NCBI GenBank assembly: GCA_036872755.1 | Contig: JAVHNS010000015.1 | Location: 434,001 to 498,000 of the forward strand | Source of the DNA: Orbilia blumenaviensis | Taxonomy: Eukaryota; Ascomycota; Orbiliomycetes; Orbiliales; Orbiliaceae | Direction of reading: 5' to 3' | DNA length: 64,000 bases | Shown here: piece after piece, positions 22,747-35,500 of the stretch | Layout of the letters: each line of letters opens with the position of its first letter | Numbering within the stretch: position 1 is the stretch's first letter | Program-made: the position numbers and the translations under genes | The notes under the pieces: model-generated | Databases searched by the model: none | Told to the model about the DNA's origin: nothing | The model's input: the letters and a program-made list of their open reading frames with translations, nothing else

Positions 22747-23820
22747 CTAATGCTGAACCCTCAACCCCCCCTCAACCCCCAACCCCATAACCTCCAAAAA
22801 CCCCTCCTCATCAGCCATATCCCCCTCCCACAACCCCTCCAGCAACTCCCTTCTTCCATCAACCAAATCCTCCTCATCCAACCCATCCCTCCCCGCCACA
22901 ATCCCATTCATCCACCCAGCAAGCCTATACCCCGCCTGCGCAATACTCTTCTCAATAATCCCCACCGCCCCCTCCGCATAACCCCCACTCAACTCCTTCC
23001 CCTCAACTTCCTCCTTAAGCACATACTCACAAATATACCTATTAGCCCCACCAGCCCAAACAAGCGCACACTCCTCAGAATTAGTAACATTCAAACACTC
23101 CCTCCAACCACCCTTTTCCTCCGCATAAATCCCGGAATTAATCCTTTCTTCCAACTCGTTTGTAAGGGAGATTATACCGCGTTCGGTGGGTCTACCGCGG
23201 AAGGATTCTATTATTTTGGAGTCCCATACTGAATGGAGGTTTGCGTCGTGACCTTGGAAAAGGACTTTTATACGGTTACCGCCGAGGGATTTGTGTTCTG
23301 TGTGTAAGGGTTGGTGGATGTCGCCTAGGAAGTGGAGGATGAAGCGGAGGGATTGGGCGCGTTGGGGCCAGGGGAGGGTGTCATCCTGGATTCGCTTTGT
23401 CTGGTGTTTTTAACAAGTTAGCTATCGGGGAGGTTTATGTATAAGAGGGGGGGGGGGTTTAGAAAATACCATATTAACCAAAGCACTAACAATACACCCT
23501 TCCCCAGCTGCAGCACCACAATCACGTTTATAATCAATCCCACAGCTCCTGGGCGGATCATCCTGAGCATCTATATAATGCCATGTCTTTGAATAACGTC
23601 CCAGGGGGATATGGGCGTATCTATCAGCCCACACGGCGGCGTCCATTATGCTTTGACCGCGGTATAGATAGGTTTGTACGAATTGTGAGGTTTCAGGGAG
23701 GAAATAGCGGGAGGCGAGGAGGGCGACGGTTTTGTGGCCGTAGAAACCCCATGCTGTTGCTTCTTGGGCTAACAGTAGGAAGGGGGTTATGGTTTGGAGG
23801 AGGGGGGTTTGGAGACGCAT
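22747..23820 (-). CDS. Secreted S1/P1-type nuclease
   Basis: Two exons, 23820-23470 and 23400-22747, give 334 residues; the 69-nt intron has donor GTATTT, branch GCTAAC and acceptor CCAG. The S1/P1 family are zinc-dependent extracellular nucleases that cut single-stranded DNA and RNA and remove 3' phosphates. The signal peptide is about residues 1-23, ending ATA before Trp24, which is the invariant N-terminal residue of the mature enzyme. All nine zinc ligands of the family can be placed: Trp24, His29, Asp66, His81, His140, Asp144, His150, His173 and Asp177 (motifs WGFYGHKT, WADRY, WHYIDA, HFLGDIHQPLH, NLHSVWD). Cysteines are present for disulphides. The enzyme should be active and exported for nucleic-acid scavenging. 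It is convergent with RQC1, only 140 bp apart. Confidence 0.95.
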
Positions 23821-25320
23821 TCTTTTTTTGGGGGGTGTTTTTGGGGGGTTTGGGGAGTGAGGGATGGACTCTGTATCTTTCTGGATCTACTCTACGAGGA
23901 GGGAAGGGGGTTTGGGGTGGTTTATAAACTTTACTTTACTCCCCAACCCCCCCTACTACTACCCTTCGCGATCCATGGTCATCATCACTTACTTAGGACC
24001 GCGGCGGCGGCGGTGAACCCCAAGCTTCATCAGCTGAGCTGTTTGAGGGCGCACATCCACGTCCCCCCGTAAGTACATAGCTGGCAGGGGTGGATCCCTG
24101 TCTCCACACGCCCCCGCCGGCAGGGGGTCTGATTCGTTCCCCTTCTCAAGAAAAACACGCCTCACTCTGCATGTCTGCCGGGTTGGTTAGCGAGGTTCGT
24201 AGGTTGAGATGGGGTATAGCGGCGCATTCAGGAATACCTGAACCTGAATTCTGAACTTGAGCCCGTTGGAAAGGACTCCTCATGATCACATCGCCAATGG
24301 CGAAGAAAGAAAAAAAAAGGGCCGACTGCGATAAAATAAATAAATAACCTGTGCGGCGTTCACGCCTTTTTTTTCTTTCTTTCTTTCAGCCGTGGCTTTT
24401 TTTTGATCATAAGTATCGCCACCACAAACGGGAATTCCAGACCACGGCTCGCTCGTAAACGCCGTATAGAATAGAATGGAGTAGAATAGGACAGAACAGG
24501 GCTGATACCTTTTCAGCTACCTCCTCAATCAATCCAATGCACTCGAAAAAAAACGAAAATGCAAATGCAAATGCATGCAGCGCTGAGCTCAGTTTATATG
24601 TCAGTATATTATATTGAAGGGGGTTGGGTGATAACTGGTCCAGCCCTGTCGCGGTTCGCTGATATCATGCCTGAAGTCCAGCCCAGTCCAGTCAGTCAAT
24701 TCACATCACATCACATTTGGAACAAAAAATAGGAATTAAAGAGAAGAAGATAAAAGAAATTCCATTAGACTACTAAGAAATAAATGAATAATAAAAAACC
24801 CCATAAGTGATATCCCAGTTGTTTTTCTTTTCAAAAGATAAAGAAAGGAAAAAAGACGTGTTTGTGCGTATATACTTGTCACAATGAAACCTGCACGATT
24901 CAAAGTTCTTTTTTTAAAAAAGAAAATTTGGAACGAGAAAAAAAGAATATGTATGTCTGTTATGTCTGTACAATCGATATAAGCATCCCCGGCCACGCGC
25001 CCGCTTCCATAAAAATCCGTGGAAGCTGGGTGGCCGTATGCCATGTCCATCACGATACCAAAAGCAAAAGTTACGAAAGCAAGGACCGCCAAAATGAAAA
25101 ATAAAAAAAAAAAAGAAGAGAGGAAGAAGAACAGAAGGGGTATTAAACGTGCAAGTTAAAACAGGAGAAAAAACCCATAATTGCGTGGCAGAAGAAAACA
25201 TTCTTTTGTAGGCGTTGCTGTACATAACCACATATCCTCCCGCCAGCCAGCTCAAGAAGCAGAGGCAGCGAAAAGCGGCCCGTCGTAGAAGAAGTAAATA
25301 GCAGTGGTGATGATGGTGTT
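23821..25320. other. Intergenic region upstream of the nuclease gene
   Basis: This 1.5 kb stretch holds the nuclease promoter on its left and the 3' end of the 791-residue gene on its right. It has G-runs on the plus strand near 23820-23930 (C-runs on the nuclease coding strand), a TTTCTTTC run near 24370-24386, and short repeats such as ATGCAA near 24559-24573. No reliable coding region was seen. Confidence 0.65.
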
Positions 25321-27786
25321 TTACTGCTGCTTCTCGTAGACATACCACTTCAGCATCCTGACCCCCTCCTTCGCCGCCATGACCATCGCCGTATTGAGGT
25401 GTCGGTCGCAGCTGAGCAGCAGCGGGTCCTTGTGATGGAACCCGACCAGCTCGTCCTTCGACGGGTCGAATCCGATGTCCGCCTTCAGCACCCGGACCAC
25501 CAGGTCCCAGCTAAACCGTCCGTTATCCCCGCCGTCCGGAGAGCTCGACTTCCGCGCCTCCGCCAGCGCGTCCACATCCACGTCCACGTCCATCGCCGTC
25601 TTCTCCTCCCCTTCCTCCTTTTCTTTTTCCTTTTCTGGTTCCTTCTCCTCATCCTCCTTCTCTTTCTCCGTCTCCTGTTCCTTCTTCTCCTTCTCTGGTT
25701 CCTTGTCATCAGGTGCGCTTTGTTCCTCCTTATTATCTTGAACCGTTTCTTTAACCTCGTCTATATCCATCTTGTCGCCCTCCTCCACTTCCCCTTCAAC
25801 AGGTGGGGTGGCGGGCCGTCGCATGTCCGCCGCGGTCATCATGCAGATCTTGTTCGTCTTGGTGCTTTCAACCGTCACAGAAACTGAGGATACCTCGCAC
25901 GGCGGGTTCACACCAGCCGGATACCCGAAGAGCATCACGACCGGCGCAGCCGACGACGATGACGATGATGACTTGGAATCCATGGGCGGTCGAATCGAAC
26001 TCGGAGATTTGGCATCCGTCGGTAGTGGCGCCGGTACTACAGTTGTAGAGAGGGACTTCAGCGAAACCCGGGTCTTGCTGATGGCAGGTGACGACGGGCT
26101 GGCCGGGGTGGTCACCGTCTGCTTCCTCGTCGTGATCTTGAGCGGGACAGGTGCTGGCGGTGCAGACTGCGGGACCGGCGAGTCCTTCTTCTCGGCCGTC
26201 TTAGGAGTGCTGAGCGCACTTCGCGTCGTCCTCCCGGACCGAGTAGTGGTTACTTCTTGAACGATTTTCTCCGGCTCCGCAGCACGGCCTCGCGCGGGAC
26301 GCGAACCGCTTTTAGCAGGCGTCCCCTTGGCGGTTGCAGCTCGAGCAGATTTAGAAGAAGCCGGCGCCTTTGCAGGTGTGGCAGCAGAAGTCCGTCGGAC
26401 CGACCCTCGAGCTCCCGGTTCCTTATTGTCGGCGGTTTCCTCTTCTCCTCCAGCTTCCTCCAAAACAACCTCTCCAGATTCATCTTCCTGGTGGTCGGCC
26501 ATTTCTTCGGTCTGCTCTCCCGCTATATGGTGCTGATGCTCTTCTTCAAGAGTGTCGTCTATCTCATCTTTCGAGTCTTCGAAAGCGCCTTCTTCTTCTT
26601 CTCCCTCCTCCTGATGCTGTTCTACCTCTTCTTCTTCTCCTGCTGCTGCTCCTCCCAGGGCGTTTCCGTCTTCGGGTTCGTGGGAACCAGCTCTGTTGTC
26701 GACCTTGGCCTGTCGCCTCGCCTCTCGCGCTTCGTCGTCTTCCTCGGCTGGTCCATCTAAATTTCGGAGAAGAAAAAAACATCGTTAGTAACAGTTCTAA
26801 GTAAAGAAGAAGAAGAAGAAGAAGAAAAGGGTCTGTCAGGCCGTACCTGGCCCTTGAGTCACTGGCACAGGGGCTTTCTTCTTGATCATCTTGACCGTCT
26901 TCCGCTTCGGTGTATTAGAGGCAGCGCCAGGGGTAGTGGTAGTGGTGATAGTAGTAGCACCAGTGGTAGGATCAGTGATAGTAGTGGTGGTGGTGGTGGT
27001 GGTAGAGGCAGCACCAGTGGCAGTGGTAGAGGTGGTGTTTTTAGTAGCAGGTGCGATCCAGCTTTCCTTACCCTCAGCTCGTAATTGATCTTCCTGCTCT
27101 CTCTTGTGCTTCTCGCGCTCTTCCTTCTCTCGGGCACGCCTGCGTCTCATCCGTTCGCGCTCTTGTGTGCGATATTCGTCCGTATCCGTCCTCAGTCTCC
27201 TCCTGGCCATCTGCTCTTCCTTGGTCATCTTGGGCCTCCTGCCGTGACCACCGCTGTTGGAAGGGTTGTTGGGAGTGGCTCTGAATTTGATCTGAGGGGG
27301 TTGCCCCAAGGGTTGGTGCATGTCGGGATGGTGCATGTTGTTTCCGAGGAAAGGGTGCTGGGCGGGAGCGATGTAGGCAGCTCCGTGGCCGTCGTCCATA
27401 ACGACCTCGCCACTGTGCTGGCTCTGTATCTCTTTGGCGGTTGGGGGTCTGATGCGACCGGGTGAGTAGAGTTGATCGGGAGGAGGTGGAGGAGGAGGTG
27501 CAGGTGGAGGGAGACCCTGTTGTTCGAAGGGGGGAGGGGGTGCGTACGAGTGAGGAGAGGTCTGGTGGAAGATGATGGGATGCTGGCCCTGCGGGGGCAT
27601 CTCGTCGGAGAGGGCGGGATCGAGGATGTGATGGGCATTGTCAGCGGGTTGGATGCTGTGAGGAGGTAGCGAGGTTTGCTGGGCGTCATGTATACCAACG
27701 GATGGATCAGCGAGTTCGGGGTCAAAGGCAGGATCTACAAACTGGGAGGGCCAGTAGGTCTGCGGAGGGGTGCCCAGATAGGCCAT
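25321..27786 (-). CDS. Unrecognised 791-aa low-complexity protein
   Basis: Two exons, 27786-26847 and 26756-25321, joined by a 90-nt intron (donor GTACGG, branch TACTAAC, acceptor TTTAG), give 791 residues; the join is in phase 1 and keeps the frame open on both sides. I do not recognise the family. The amino third is Pro/His-rich with a run of eleven Pro. Around residues 200-260 is a strongly basic, probably helical segment beginning KMTKEEQMARRRL and rich in Arg/Glu. A Thr/Ala-rich linker follows, then Lys-Ala-Pro-rich sequence resembling AT-hook or histone-tail composition, then a Glu/Lys region of about 80 residues. The last 65 or so residues look folded (FSWDLVVRVLKADIGFD through WYVYEKQQ) and may be the conserved domain. 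A nuclear or chromatin role is a guess from composition. An ATG-less upstream extension was not used. Confidence 0.8.
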
Positions 27787-27932
27787 CTTTTTTTTTTGTT
27801 TGCCTCTGTCGCGGGGCGTGCCAGTCGAGTAGAGTGCAGTAGTGGTAGTAGTAGTAGTGTGTGCGATCAAACTACCCTTCCTTCCCTCCGCCGAGATATC
27901 AAACCAATGACGAGATCAGAATTTAAAAAAGC

Positions 27933-27959
<27 letters not shown>
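27933..27959. repeat. Poly(A) run, 27 nt
   Basis: Uninterrupted run of 27 A about 150 bp upstream of the 791-residue gene start; it reads as poly(T) on that gene's coding strand and may lie in its promoter or leader. Confidence 0.9.
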
Positions 27960-27963
<4 letters not shown>

Positions 27964-30900
27964 AAAGGAAAAGAAATGAAAACGGTGGAGGAAAAAAACT
28001 GTTGGATGGATGAATATACGGTGCGATGTGATGTATGTGTGTGTGATGGGATCGCAGGGGAATCTCGAAAAGTGTAGAAGCGACAGGATCTCTCGGTTTC
28101 GATTGGAGAGCCCTGATCCTGATCTCGATCTCGATCTTGATGTAGGTCGGGGGACCCTGTCTGACCGGTCCGCGACCGTTTTTTTCGCTTTACCCTATAG
28201 TAAGAGGAGGAGAAAGAGTATGAGAGGGGTGGTTTGCTTTTTGGTGTTTGCCGGGCGGGCGATTCGCAAACGAAGGGGGGACGGACGAGTGAAGAGGGGG
28301 AGAGAGAGAGAGAGAAAGAGAGCCGGAAAGCAGAAGAGCGGCGGCGACAAGTGCGATGGATCTCCGGTTGGTAACTCGACAGGACCCTTTCCTCTTCTTC
28401 CTTTTCCTGTCCAACAGCTCAGTTGAAGACAGAAAAGAAAGAAAAAAGTATGTAACTGGTTCGCGTGATCGAGAGCAGAAGATAGAGCAAGCAATAAAGC
28501 AAGCAGATGGTATATAGATTGTCTTTCCCTTCCTATAATTCTATTTTTCTCGCCAGTTAGTATGACCCGACAAAACGGCGACGGCGACAGCGACAAGCGA
28601 TCAAACAAACACCAAGGGGTGGATGGAGGGAAGGGAAGGGAAGGGAGGGATGCGGGTGGTGGATGCAATGCACCTACAGCGACACAAGTGCCCTTTTCTT
28701 TCCTTTTTTTTTCTCGGACGGGAAGGGTAAGTTTGAGAAAGAAGAAGAAGAAGAACCGAATCGATGAGGAAACCGTTTGTTCGTTCGTCCGTTTGTTCAG
28801 TCGGAGGGGAGGGTGATTTGATGGGAGTGAGAGTGGCGGGTGTAGCAGCTGTCAAACAACAACCCACCAACGGGAGGGAAAACTGGCGATGGCGATGATG
28901 TCGCAGAAGAAGAAGAAGAAGAAGAAGAAGAAGCAGAGGTGTCCGCAGTAGCTACTTAGGAAGTAGATTCACTTTTGTGTATACTTTATACCTCACTAAT
29001 CACTACCTCACTATCACTACATCTAAATCTACCACCTGATTAATAGCAAGTAGTAAGTAGAAATAGTAGGAGTATTAATAAACGTGATGATGATGATAAT
29101 GGTGAATGGGAGGTAGGTGTGTGGCTGTTTGACTGATGGCGCCCGTTCAAAACCCGGTAAAAAACGGTCGGGCAGCAGCGAGAGGAGGACGGAGGATGGA
29201 GGATGAAGAGAGAAGAGAGAAGAGGGTAGGTTTGACTGTGACGGACAGAAAAACTTTCCACCCAAAGCTCACGCACAAACAGGAAGAGCTTTGGAGGGGT
29301 GCGAGAGTGAGAGGGAGAGAGGAAAAAAGGTTTTTGTTCGTGAAAAGTATCACCGGGAGGACGGGGAGGATTAGAAAAGAAACAGGAGAGCGATGATGAT
29401 GCTTTTTTTAAAAAGGAACCAGGACAAGAAGAAGAAAGAAAGAAAGAAAGAAAGAAAAGAAGAAAGAAGAAAAAGTAGCGAGGGAGAAAGAAAGAGAGAA
29501 GGAAAAAGAGGGGAACAACACAAAACTGCCTTCTCTCTCTCTTCTACCATATAACACCATCTGCTCTCTGCTCTAACTATGCTCTGTTTATAGTCCAATA
29601 ACCTCCTCCATCTCTAAACCATCATAACTATTTATTATATCATCATCTACACCGTCCATCTGCCTATCCATCTGTACCATATCTATCTCTACCATCTATC
29701 TCTATCTCCATCATTATCACTATCTAACCGACCAGGCTGAAGAAATAAAAGGTAAGGTAATGGAGAAGGCTGGCGGGAAAGAAGAAGCAGAGAAACAAGA
29801 GCACCAGAAGGTAATTGCTTTTTCGCCCTCCTCCTCCTCCTCTTGCTGCCCCGCCTGTCGCTAATTCAAGTCGGGTCAGTTAAACAAAAGTCCAGTCAGG
29901 ATATCATCATGCACCTGTGCCCTTCTTGCAGGGTCTCTCCCACCCTGCATATGTTTATGTCTCTCGGTCTCAGTCTCCCCATTCTGACCCTCTCTCTTCG
30001 TATACTTTTGCAGTTGACGTTTCTGTCACAAAAATTCAAGATGTTTGACCGCATGTCGTTGGTTTTACCTTTTTTCCCCCCCTTCCCCGCGAGGAACGAA
30101 CAAGAACAAGAACAAACGGAAACAGGTCCCGTTTGACATCTCTCTATTTCTTGCTAACTAAGCCATCCAGAATTGTCAAACATGTTCATATACTCGATTG
30201 TAAGAAGAGAGAGAGAAAGGACGAAAGAGGAGACAGCGGTAGGGCTGCTTGGCTGGAAAGAATGACCGTGCACTTCTATTGGAAGCATGCAAAGTATGTA
30301 GGTAGGTAAGTACCTCATGCTATCCCCGCCAGGATACCTCTCCTCTTTTTTTTTTTTTCTTTCTCTCTCTCCCAGCGAATCGCTGCCTTTCCATCCCCAC
30401 CACCACTACTACCTACCCCAGCAGCAGCAGCAGCAACAGCCGCGGGTTGGAGCACAAAAAAGAGAGAGCCTCACATAATACCACGCGCCCTCCTCAACGC
30501 ATTTTTTACACGCATATAATTACTTACTTGAGTGTGTAAATATGTGTTTTGAGCTAGTTACGAGTCTGCGGAGACCAAGTCTGCGTTTTGAGCGTGTAAT
30601 GCCTCTCTATACTTTGACACAGTGTGGTTTCCCGTATAGTGCACGAGTAGATTTATTTTCTTTGATTTTTATTTTTTGTTATAAAAGTTCGGGGAGGATG
30701 TACCCGCCTGGCTCCGAAAACGATCCACGGTTAACCCACGCAGCAGACCATGCATCAGAGGGCATATATTACATTGAAACCATAGTGCGTGTTTTCGTGC
30801 TGAAATATATATTCATATATATATGTATATTGTAATGAAAGATCAGTTCGCTTCAGGGTATAGTAACGCGAACAGCCCCCCTTTTTTTTTTTTTTTTGTC

Positions 30901-31010
30901 TGAGCAGGGCTGTTACGAGCCCCGGCGCTTTCTAAAAGATCTGTGAAGGACCGGAGGGGGGAGTTTTCCTCGGCCTGTCTGTCTGTCTATTGGTATAAAG
31001 TTCTTCTTTT

Positions 31011-31033
31011 ATATATATATATATATATATATA
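31011..31033. repeat. (AT)n microsatellite
   Basis: About eleven AT dinucleotides in A/T-rich intergenic DNA, just upstream of ordinary unique sequence. Confidence 0.9.
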
Positions 31034-31493
31034 ACCCCCTCCGTCATGTGCCCTGAAGAGGCTTTGAAGCGGCCCCTCCGTAACTGCGGCATATGATACT
31101 ATATAATACTTCCCATGTTAGCTGATTACCTAGGTATATATAAATTAGGATAATTAAATACTAAAATCCACCTCCACCCCCTGAGAACTACTATTCTGAA
31201 GATCAGAACGGGGTTAACATTGGTATAGAATTGATCCAGTATCAATGTCGTAGTATATATACATATTGGATTCCCTCGGTAGTAAATAGGTAGGTAGGTA
31301 TTAAGATGATATATATCCATTAATTATACGAATTTCCGAAAAGATAGGTATATAACCTCCATATATTCCAGACTACAACAGCATCGGAAAGAAGGAAAGA
31401 AAGAAAGAAAGAAAAAAAATAAAAGTGTACTTTTATTTCTCCCAGCATATTAGCTCTAGCCTTAGCTTAACACCTAATTAGACTCAAAAGTTG

Positions 31494-31521
31494 TTTTTTT
31501 TTTTTTTTTTTTTTTTTTTTT
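31494..31521. repeat. Poly(T) run, 28 nt
   Basis: Uninterrupted run of 28 T in intergenic DNA about 1 kb beyond the 3' end of the exportin gene. Confidence 0.9.
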
Positions 31522-32555
31522 CACCAAACATGAATCCATCCGGCGCTTGTTACCGTCCTTGCCATGGAGGTCGAGATAAAAAGCCTTTTTTCTTCTTCTT
31601 TTTTCTGTATATTTTTATCAGTTGATTGCTGGTCTATTCAAGACATCCTCGAGTTTGTAGGTAAATTTAACTGAGCAAAGAATCAAATCAATCATATTAG
31701 GGAAAAAAAAAAAAAAAAAAGATATATACACACTGCAATACACTCCGAACCCACATGAAGAATCTGTCAAGCCATGACCAGCCCGCCCCGATAAATACCT
31801 AAGTATACCTATATACCGTACGGGATCGTGGCTAGTTTCTCAAGGGTGCTGGTGGGGAAACCAGGCCTTAAGCTTAGGATCCGGACTTATAATTATAACA
31901 TAAAACGGGCAAATTTCAAAGCACACAGGTATACTACGTATACAGGTGCTACCGTCCCAAATTTAAATATAAAATCTAATTGACGACGTATATAAACTGT
32001 ATATTTCCTTTTCTTTATATCTGCTCTAAACCAATAGAAAGAAGAAGAAAATGCAGAGAAAATGCAAAAGTTACTCGCTGTAGCAAAACTACGCAGATAA
32101 TCATGCCCCCCTATACCTTAAATTTTATGTAATAAAAAATGGCATGAAAAAAAAATAAAAAATAAAAAATAAAAAAATATAGGAGACGCAAATGGAAGTA
32201 GAGGTAGAAATGGAAATGGAAGTAGAAACGAATGAATCGACTCGACTCGCTGATGACTGATAAGAAGCTACCAAGAACCTAGTCTCGGTTCCAGACGCTG
32301 TTGACCACCCAAGAACCTATCAATACGTCCAAAAAAATAAATAAAAAAAACGGAAGAAAAGGAAAGACACGTCTCAGCTCTGTAGCATGCATGCAATGAT
32401 AAGTCTAATATCCTCCTCTACACCCCCATCTGTCTTCGGCGCCACCCTTAAGGGTCCCCTCTACCAACCAACCTCCACGAAGGCGGTCTATTCTACCCAT
32501 AAGAAAAAACGGTCACAGGTACCAGTATCCAAAAAAAAAAAAAAGAAGAGAAAAT

Positions 32556-35500
32556 TCACGAAAACATATCCGCCAACCCACCATACTCAGGCGTCCCCCC
32601 TCCGTGCATAGCCTCCCTCTCCACAACCGCCCTCCTCTCCCTCTCCTTCTCCTTCTCTCTCTCCCTCTCCCTCTCCGCCTTCTCCTTCGCTTTAGGAATT
32701 ACCACTTTCCCTTTCTCACTAATCGCCACCCCTCTCACGTCACTCAATAGATCTAACATCAAAGTTCTCTGAACTCTTATGTTCGACGAGGACATCAATC
32801 TTCGGTGGAAGGACTCGACTTTCCGCTCTGTAACGCCTGGGATCTTGAGCAGTAGGTGGCGCGGGTGGTCTGTATACGGCGAGTACAGCGTGTAAATCTG
32901 TACAATCAACCCGGCCAGATCCTTCTGCACTTCAACAAAGTAATCATCGTTGAATGACTATAACCCCCCCAAAAATAACCAATTAGTCCAACCTTCTTTC
33001 AAATTTTTATAAAGGAACAAGGGAACACAAACGTTAATAGCAGCCATAAACACCTCGCGGCAAATAAACTCTCTAAGCTCAGCCCTCTGCACAAACTCAT
33101 CGATAATCGACCGGAACACCCTGATAATAATCCCGCAGCACCGCGAGTCCCTTGTCCCCAGCACATGCGTGCAGAACAGAATCAGCGGCTCCAGAATCGT
33201 ATTGCTCGAAAGAATGAACTCTCGCATCTGCCCTTCCTTCTTCCCCGTCATTGACGCCGACTGCGAAGCATCCTGTGATTCGCTTACGCCGGGCTCTAGA
33301 AAAAAATAAAAAATCTATTAGTATCTCCCAAGTATATTAAAAAAAAAAAAAAGAGAAGTGAGCGTACCGAGCCTGCCTGGATCCAACAGCTGCGCAACCA
33401 CCAACACCGCCGTATAAGTCAACTGCCTCAGCACGCTCTCCTCCTTCATCTCCACCGCCAACTTATCCTCCTCCGTCGTCGCCACCAACCCCGCATTAAC
33501 CAGCCTCGTCCACTCGCTAATAACCTTCTTGTCAACCTGAATAAACATACTAGACAAAAACGGCGTCAAGAAGTGCTGTCGGTACTGCCCGGGGCACTCA
33601 TCCAATATCACTCTACTAATATTTATCAACGTAGTCATCTGATGACTGCTCAGCGAGTCCGCATCCCCAAACATCGCGATGGTAAGCGGTCCAGGAAGCT
33701 CCGGGTAGTCATAAAAGTTCATATCCAGCTTCCCCAGTGCCCAAAGGATCGAATAACAGGTCTCCCGAACAGTCCTAACCGTCCCACGGATACTGCTGGC
33801 GAACCCTTCCATCGTCAATCGTGTTTTGGAAACATTCTCGTAAAATTCATCCCTGCTTCCTGATGAAATCCCGCTCTGCCAGAATCTGTCCGTCAGCACC
33901 CTCTGCATAACAGGGTGTAACTCAACCGGCAGGTTCGCCCAATTCTTCGGGTTGTGGAAGGCGTGCGCATGACCCAAGAACTTGAGAAGATTCGGCAATA
34001 TCAGGTTGACTTTGTCCCGCCAGACATGACACGCAACATCGTATGTTGCGCTCGGCTTCTTGATTTTATCAGCAGTGATCGCCAGGTATCCTTTTGTAGC
34101 TCTCAACGGCAGCACATTATATTTATCTGTCAATTGAGTCTGCAGCACCTGTCCTTCCTGGTCCAGCTCATGTGAACTCCAGTCCCTGATGAGATGCGCT
34201 TTCCGACTGTGAAGATACTGCTCTACCTGATCCAACATCATCATCTTGCAGAACCCTTCAAACGATGACAACATCTCTGTCAGCTCGGGCCGACACCATA
34301 TCTCCACAATCGGCGTCAAATGCCCTTCCAGTGTCTGAATCCTCGGCGCATCGTCGATATGCTTAGTCCGCAGAATAATGCTGTAAAGGAACGTTCGATA
34401 CGCCAGCCGATGTCGGTCGTCAAGTTGTTGTGTCGTCATGATTTCATTGATCTTCATCTCAAGCTGCCCGTAGACCTGAATCAAGTTATCCGGCATCTTC
34501 AGCGCCAGCCTCTGTAATTCGCTGATGCAAGTCCCCTGTAAATCTTTCACGGCCTCATTGTAAGCTCCGTTTTGCGTATTTTCCGGCAGCCTTGTAAGTA
34601 GTACATATTCCAGAGCCTTCAGCATCAAACCCGACTGTGTCTCCAGCGCTGTAGTCGATAGGGCCACAACTAGCTGAACGACCTTCTTCTTTATCAATGG
34701 ATCTTGGAAATCGATCGTAAGTAACCTTTCACACCACTGGGCGAGGCTATTCTCAAACGCCGCCTGGGGTTCCTGGGTCTCGCGTATGCTTTCCTGCGGT
34801 AGTGTCGTAAACCACCTAATATACCCCTTCAATGCCGCATCCACTACCGTAAATTTCGCATCCGTCTTGAGAAAGAAGTCGGAATTCTTGACATAATTCT
34901 CGGGCGTTATCGGCGGCATATCCTTAAGCATCTGGCTGATGGCCGAATCCAAATTCTGGAGGATGAACGGGAAAACCTCGAACGGCCGACGGCGAACCAG
35001 AGAGTCAATAATACTCGAAATATACCGCCGATAATTCCCAAGAAAAGCGTGGCGCTCGGGCATTGTCTCAAAATCTTCAAATAGAAACAGGTAGGATGGG
35101 TTTTGAGAGTCTGACGGTAGGGACTCGTACTAAGGTATTCAATTAGCATCAACATAATTGCAACTTTTTTTTGAAGGGGTGTCCATACTCGTAATAACCG
35201 CTCGTCGCAAAACTGGATTAACTGAGGAGCTAATGCGTGGATTGTCTGATGGTCTCGCAACCCCTCTTTCCGTAATATTCTTGCAAGTGCATTGACGTTA
35301 TGCTGAGATACTGTTAAACTCTCTTGTTTTGCAAATTCGAAAAGCAGGAGCAGGAATTCGGTGAGATCAGCGTCCGGTGGCATACTGCTGTACTTCTCCT
35401 CAACTGTGATCCCGAGATGAGATACCATCTACAAAATTGATTAAAACCCGACTTCTGAGTTAATAGTGGCGAGAGCGTATACCTCAGCAAACCGCTTGAG

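Larger units (their letters stand above)
27787..32555. other. Intergenic region with CT-rich promoter tracts
   Basis: This 4.8 kb stretch separates the 791-residue gene start from the 3' end of the exportin gene. From 27.9 to 29.5 kb the plus strand is purine-rich, with GAGAGA near 28299-28321, AAGAAG near 28908-28935 and GAAAGAAAGAAA near 29435-29460; on the coding strand of the downstream gene these are CT tracts, common in fungal promoters and leaders. The right part (30.8-32.4 kb) is A/T-rich with a (TA)n run at 31011-31033, a T28 run, an A18 run at 31703-31720 and AAAAAT repeats near 32150-32180. No supported coding region. Confidence 0.65.

Noticed and set aside
25399..26804. Several long plus-strand frames opposite the 791-residue gene
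   Set aside because: They are Leu/Phe/Ser-rich complements of Glu/Lys/Ala-rich coding sequence. The minus-strand model is joined by a proper intron with a TACTAAC branch point.
27225..27725. A 166-codon minus-strand frame shifted relative to exon 1 of the 791-residue gene
   Set aside because: It is an out-of-frame shadow rich in Thr, Pro and Leu, inside an exon whose own frame is supported by the splice junction.
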